A stretch of 64,000 bases of DNA from Prolixibacter bellariivorans ATCC BAA-1284 (GTDB lineage: Bacteria > Bacteroidota > Bacteroidia > Bacteroidales > Prolixibacteraceae), in contig NZ_JHXO01000007.1 in assembly GCF_000621705.1 (NCBI RefSeq), positions 248,001-312,000 of the forward strand. The letters are read 5' to 3'. Positions within the stretch are counted from its first letter, which is position 1. Every line of letters starts with the position of its first letter. This document shows positions 62,080 through 64,000 of the stretch, in pieces. A program made the translations under genes and the position numbers. The notes under the pieces are model-generated. The model had not been told where the DNA came from and ran no database searches. It was given only the letters and a program-made list of their open reading frames with translations.

Positions 62080-62092
62080 TATAAACTTCACC

Positions 62093-62713
62093 ATGATTAA
62101 TTTCCTTGATTTAGCTGGTACCTTTGTATTTGCCGTCAGTGGTACACATACCGCCATGCAAAAAAGATTTGATCTGTTCGGAGCGCTCTTCATTGGCTTT
62201 GTAACAGCAGTTGGTGGTGGGACTCTCCGTGATATTTTAATTGGAAGCACTCCAGTATCCTGGATGAAAGATATCCACTACTTCTATATCATTGTGGCGG
62301 CTGTTATTTTCACTATTGTTTTCAGAAAGTTTGTCCAAAAGCTGCGAACAACCCTTTTTCTTTTCGATACGATTGGAATCGGTGTCTTTACCGTTATTGG
62401 CCTCGAAAAAGCACTACAAATTGGAATTCCCATACCAATGGCCATTATGATGGGAGTAGCTTCTGCTGTGGCCGGTGGTATTCTCCGTGATGTTTTCAGC
62501 AACGAAATTCCACTGATTTTTCACAAAGAAATATATGCTACCGCTTGTTTTGCCGGTGGAGTACTGTTCGTAATCCTATATAAGTTTACCCCACTTTCCG
62601 AATCATTTAATGTATTATCAACAATAGTCGTCATTATCACAATCCGACTTTTAAGCGTCCGCCTGAATTGGTCATTACCCCGACTATCTAAATATGAAAA
62701 TCATGGAGATTAA
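62093..62713 (+). CDS. Trimeric intracellular cation (TRIC) channel family protein
   Basis: The 206-residue protein (UPF0126/YadS type) has seven membrane helices in two inverted repeats, each with the glycine motif: AVGGGTLRDIL and AVAGGILRDVF. The FAVSGTHTAMQKRFDLFGA start is typical. Prokaryotic TRIC forms a potassium-conducting trimer in the inner membrane. The DUF3820 gene overlaps its end by up to 20 nt. Confidence 0.93.
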   Translation: MINFLDLAGTFVFAVSGTHTAMQKRFDLFGALFIGFVTAVGGGTLRDILIGSTPVSWMKDIHYFYIIVAAVIFTIVFRKFVQKLRTTLFLFDTIGIGVFTVIGLEKALQIGIPIPMAIMMGVASAVAGGILRDVFSNEIPLIFHKEIYATACFAGGVLFVILYKFTPLSESFNVLSTIVVIITIRLLSVRLNWSLPRLSKYENHGD

Positions 62714-62936
62714 TGCCGAACAACAACGGAAAGAACTGCTTGATCTGTCCAAAACACGTATGCCTTTTGGGAAATATAAAGATCGGCTACTGGTTGACTT
62801 ACCCGAACCTTACTTGGTATGGTTTAAACAAAAAGGCTTTCCAAAAGGAAGTTTGGGGAAAATGCTTGAACAGATGCTCGAAATTAAAATCAATGGTTTA
62901 GAATACATAATAAGAAAAATAAATAAGCAATTTTAA
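62694..62936 (+). CDS. DUF3820 family protein
   Basis: The 80-residue protein (first ATG 62694, alternative 62703) carries MPFGKYKDRLLVDLPEPYLVWF and LEIKINGLEYI, the DUF3820 hallmark. The family is named a putative quorum-sensing-regulated factor, but its biochemical role is not known. Overlap with the TRIC gene suggests coupled translation. Confidence 0.88.
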   Translation: MKIMEINAEQQRKELLDLSKTRMPFGKYKDRLLVDLPEPYLVWFKQKGFPKGSLGKMLEQMLEIKINGLEYIIRKINKQF

Positions 62937-63062
62937 TGCTGACAGTCAGTATTGTATGTGTTTTTGTTTAATTATTTTGATGTTTTCTTAAACATTATTG
63001 TATTCTCATGCGTATTACATGCAGAATGAAAATGATTTACGTCTAATCAAACACTGCATGTT

Positions 63063-64000
63063 ATGAAAACAATTAAAATTTCCAGACTTTTAGTCACGAT
63101 GTTGCTTATGGGTTTTGTCTTTATGTCCTGTAAAGACGATGACGATAATACCACCACGGTAGAGCAACCAAAAATGGAACAGACCATTGCTGAAAAAGCA
63201 ATCGGAACTGAAAACCTGAGTACACTTGTTGCAGCTCTTCAGGCTGCCGATTTAGTTGACCCATTCACCAAATCAGGTGACTACACCGTATTTGCGCCAA
63301 CCAACGAAGCGTTTGCACAATTTCTGACGGACAATAATTTCAGCTCACTAAGTGAAGTTCCCAAAGAAGTTCTTGCCAATGTTTTACTCTACCATGTAAT
63401 TAATGCACGCGTCATGTCATCTGACATTTCAGCCGGCTACGCAGCATCATTGTTGCCTGCATCAGAAGATAATTACGTGAGTATTTATTTCCCGGAAGGA
63501 AATGAGACTCGGATTAATGGATATTCCAATGTAACAACGGCTGATATTGAGGCCAGTAATGGTGTGATTCACATCGTCGATAAAGTGCTGGCACCACCGA
63601 CAATCGTCGACCATGCGGTCATGAACTCTTCTTTTTCATCATTGGTTGATGCAGTCACCAAAGCCAACCTGGTGAGTGCGCTGAATGATGGGGATAACCT
63701 TACGGTATTCGCGCCTGTGGACGATGCGTTTGCTTTGCTCCTTTCGGACCTTGGGTTATCGAGCCTTGATGATTTAACTGCGGAGGACCTTACTCCCATT
63801 CTGCTTTATCATGTTCTTGGAACAAGCGTTCCTGCCGCTAGTGTAGCTGAAGGATACGTTCCTACCCTATCAGTGGCCAATGAAAATAATCTGAGTTTGT
63901 ACATTCAGTTAATGGATGGTAGTGTGAAGTTGAATGGCCAATCGAACGTAGTTGCGACCGACGTATTTGGAACTAACGGTGTCATACACGTTATCGACAA
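63063..64000 (+). CDS. Fasciclin (FAS1) domain lipoprotein, incomplete at the window end
   Basis: Translation from ATG 63063 stays open to the window end (312 full codons). A lipoprotein signal (MGFVFMSC, Cys about 23) and an acidic stretch (KDDDDN) are followed by two FAS1 domains (about 38-178 and 180-312). Each has TVFAP-N/V-EAF- or DDAF-type, LYHV and GVIHVID motifs (YTVFAPTNEAF, LTVFAPVDDAF). FAS1 domains mediate adhesion at the cell surface or in the matrix. An 8-bp inverted repeat (63017-63024 and 63054-63061) abuts the start codon. Confidence 0.92.
   Translation, partial: MKTIKISRLLVTMLLMGFVFMSCKDDDDNTTTVEQPKMEQTIAEKAIGTENLSTLVAALQAADLVDPFTKSGDYTVFAPTNEAFAQFLTDNNFSSLSEVPKEVLANVLLYHVINARVMSSDISAGYAASLLPASEDNYVSIYFPEGNETRINGYSNVTTADIEASNGVIHIVDKVLAPPTIVDHAVMNSSFSSLVDAVTKANLVSALNDGDNLTVFAPVDDAFALLLSDLGLSSLDDLTAEDLTPILLYHVLGTSVPAASVAEGYVPTLSVANENNLSLYIQLMDGSVKLNGQSNVVATDVFGTNGVIHVID

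Overview
The window is chromosomal DNA of a Bacteroidota bacterium, probably a marine or anaerobic relative of the Bacteroidales/Marinilabiliales; that placement is inferred from gene content, not from a marker tree. Several start regions carry the Bacteroidota promoter form (TTTG, 19-21 nt, TAnnTTTG). The clearest are at rpsF and at the tRNA-Lys and tRNA-Thr genes. Most start codons lack a Shine-Dalgarno (SD) sequence. TonB-dependent receptors, a TlpA-type thioredoxin, DUF5606, fused branched-chain dehydrogenase E1 and a GH109-like enzyme fit the same phylum. No transposase, integrase, phage module or CRISPR array was seen. The window opens with a 21-nt degenerate minisatellite next to tRNA-Lys.

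Layout. 0.5-9.5 kb: exported small protein, SDR dehydrogenase plus thioesterase, LysE exporter, secreted esterase, Nudix hydrolase overlapping an Xaa-Pro aminopeptidase, and a large gluzincin/propeller/barrel protein. 9.5-10.6 kb is an AT-rich gene-free stretch. 10.6-20.3 kb: XRE regulator, pyrK-pyrD, a beta-lactamase-fold protein, a 2-oxoacid dehydrogenase E2 and fused E1, flavodoxin, glucosaminidase and methylglyoxal synthase. 20.3-36.5 kb: MsrB, a SHOCT protein, a TPR protein, gyrA divergent from clpC, mazG, phoH, purC, a thioredoxin, a seven-PAS hybrid kinase and DUF5606. 36.6-45.5 kb: TonB receptor divergent from a Tat-exported GH109-like lipoprotein, a zinc membrane protease, and the split pntA1-pntA2-pntB transhydrogenase. 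45.5-48.3 kb: a leftward cluster of DUF134 regulator, zinc-ribbon protein, DUF89 protein, Gly/Arg-rich small protein and NifX-like protein. This resembles the orange-protein (ORP) or nitrogenase-cofactor-type accessory clusters of anaerobes but has no Mrp ATPase here. 48.3-53.2 kb: tRNA-Thr, threonine dehydrogenase, a MATE exporter, rpsF-rpsR-rplI and RidA.

53.2-61.3 kb is the most distinctive part: a curli-type amyloid secretion locus. It holds a curlin with a cysteine-rich insert, an unknown exported protein, CsgF, a CsgG with an added C-terminal beta-barrel-like domain, a second curlin-like protein, an exported propeller protein and, on the opposite strand, a long CsgE. By homology CsgG would form the outer-membrane pore, CsgE would gate it, CsgF would sit at its outer face, and the two curlin-like proteins would be fibre subunit and nucleator. 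Repeated leader elements and related promoter sequences tie the units together. 61.5-64 kb holds small proteins, a TRIC-type channel, DUF3820 and a fasciclin lipoprotein cut by the window end.
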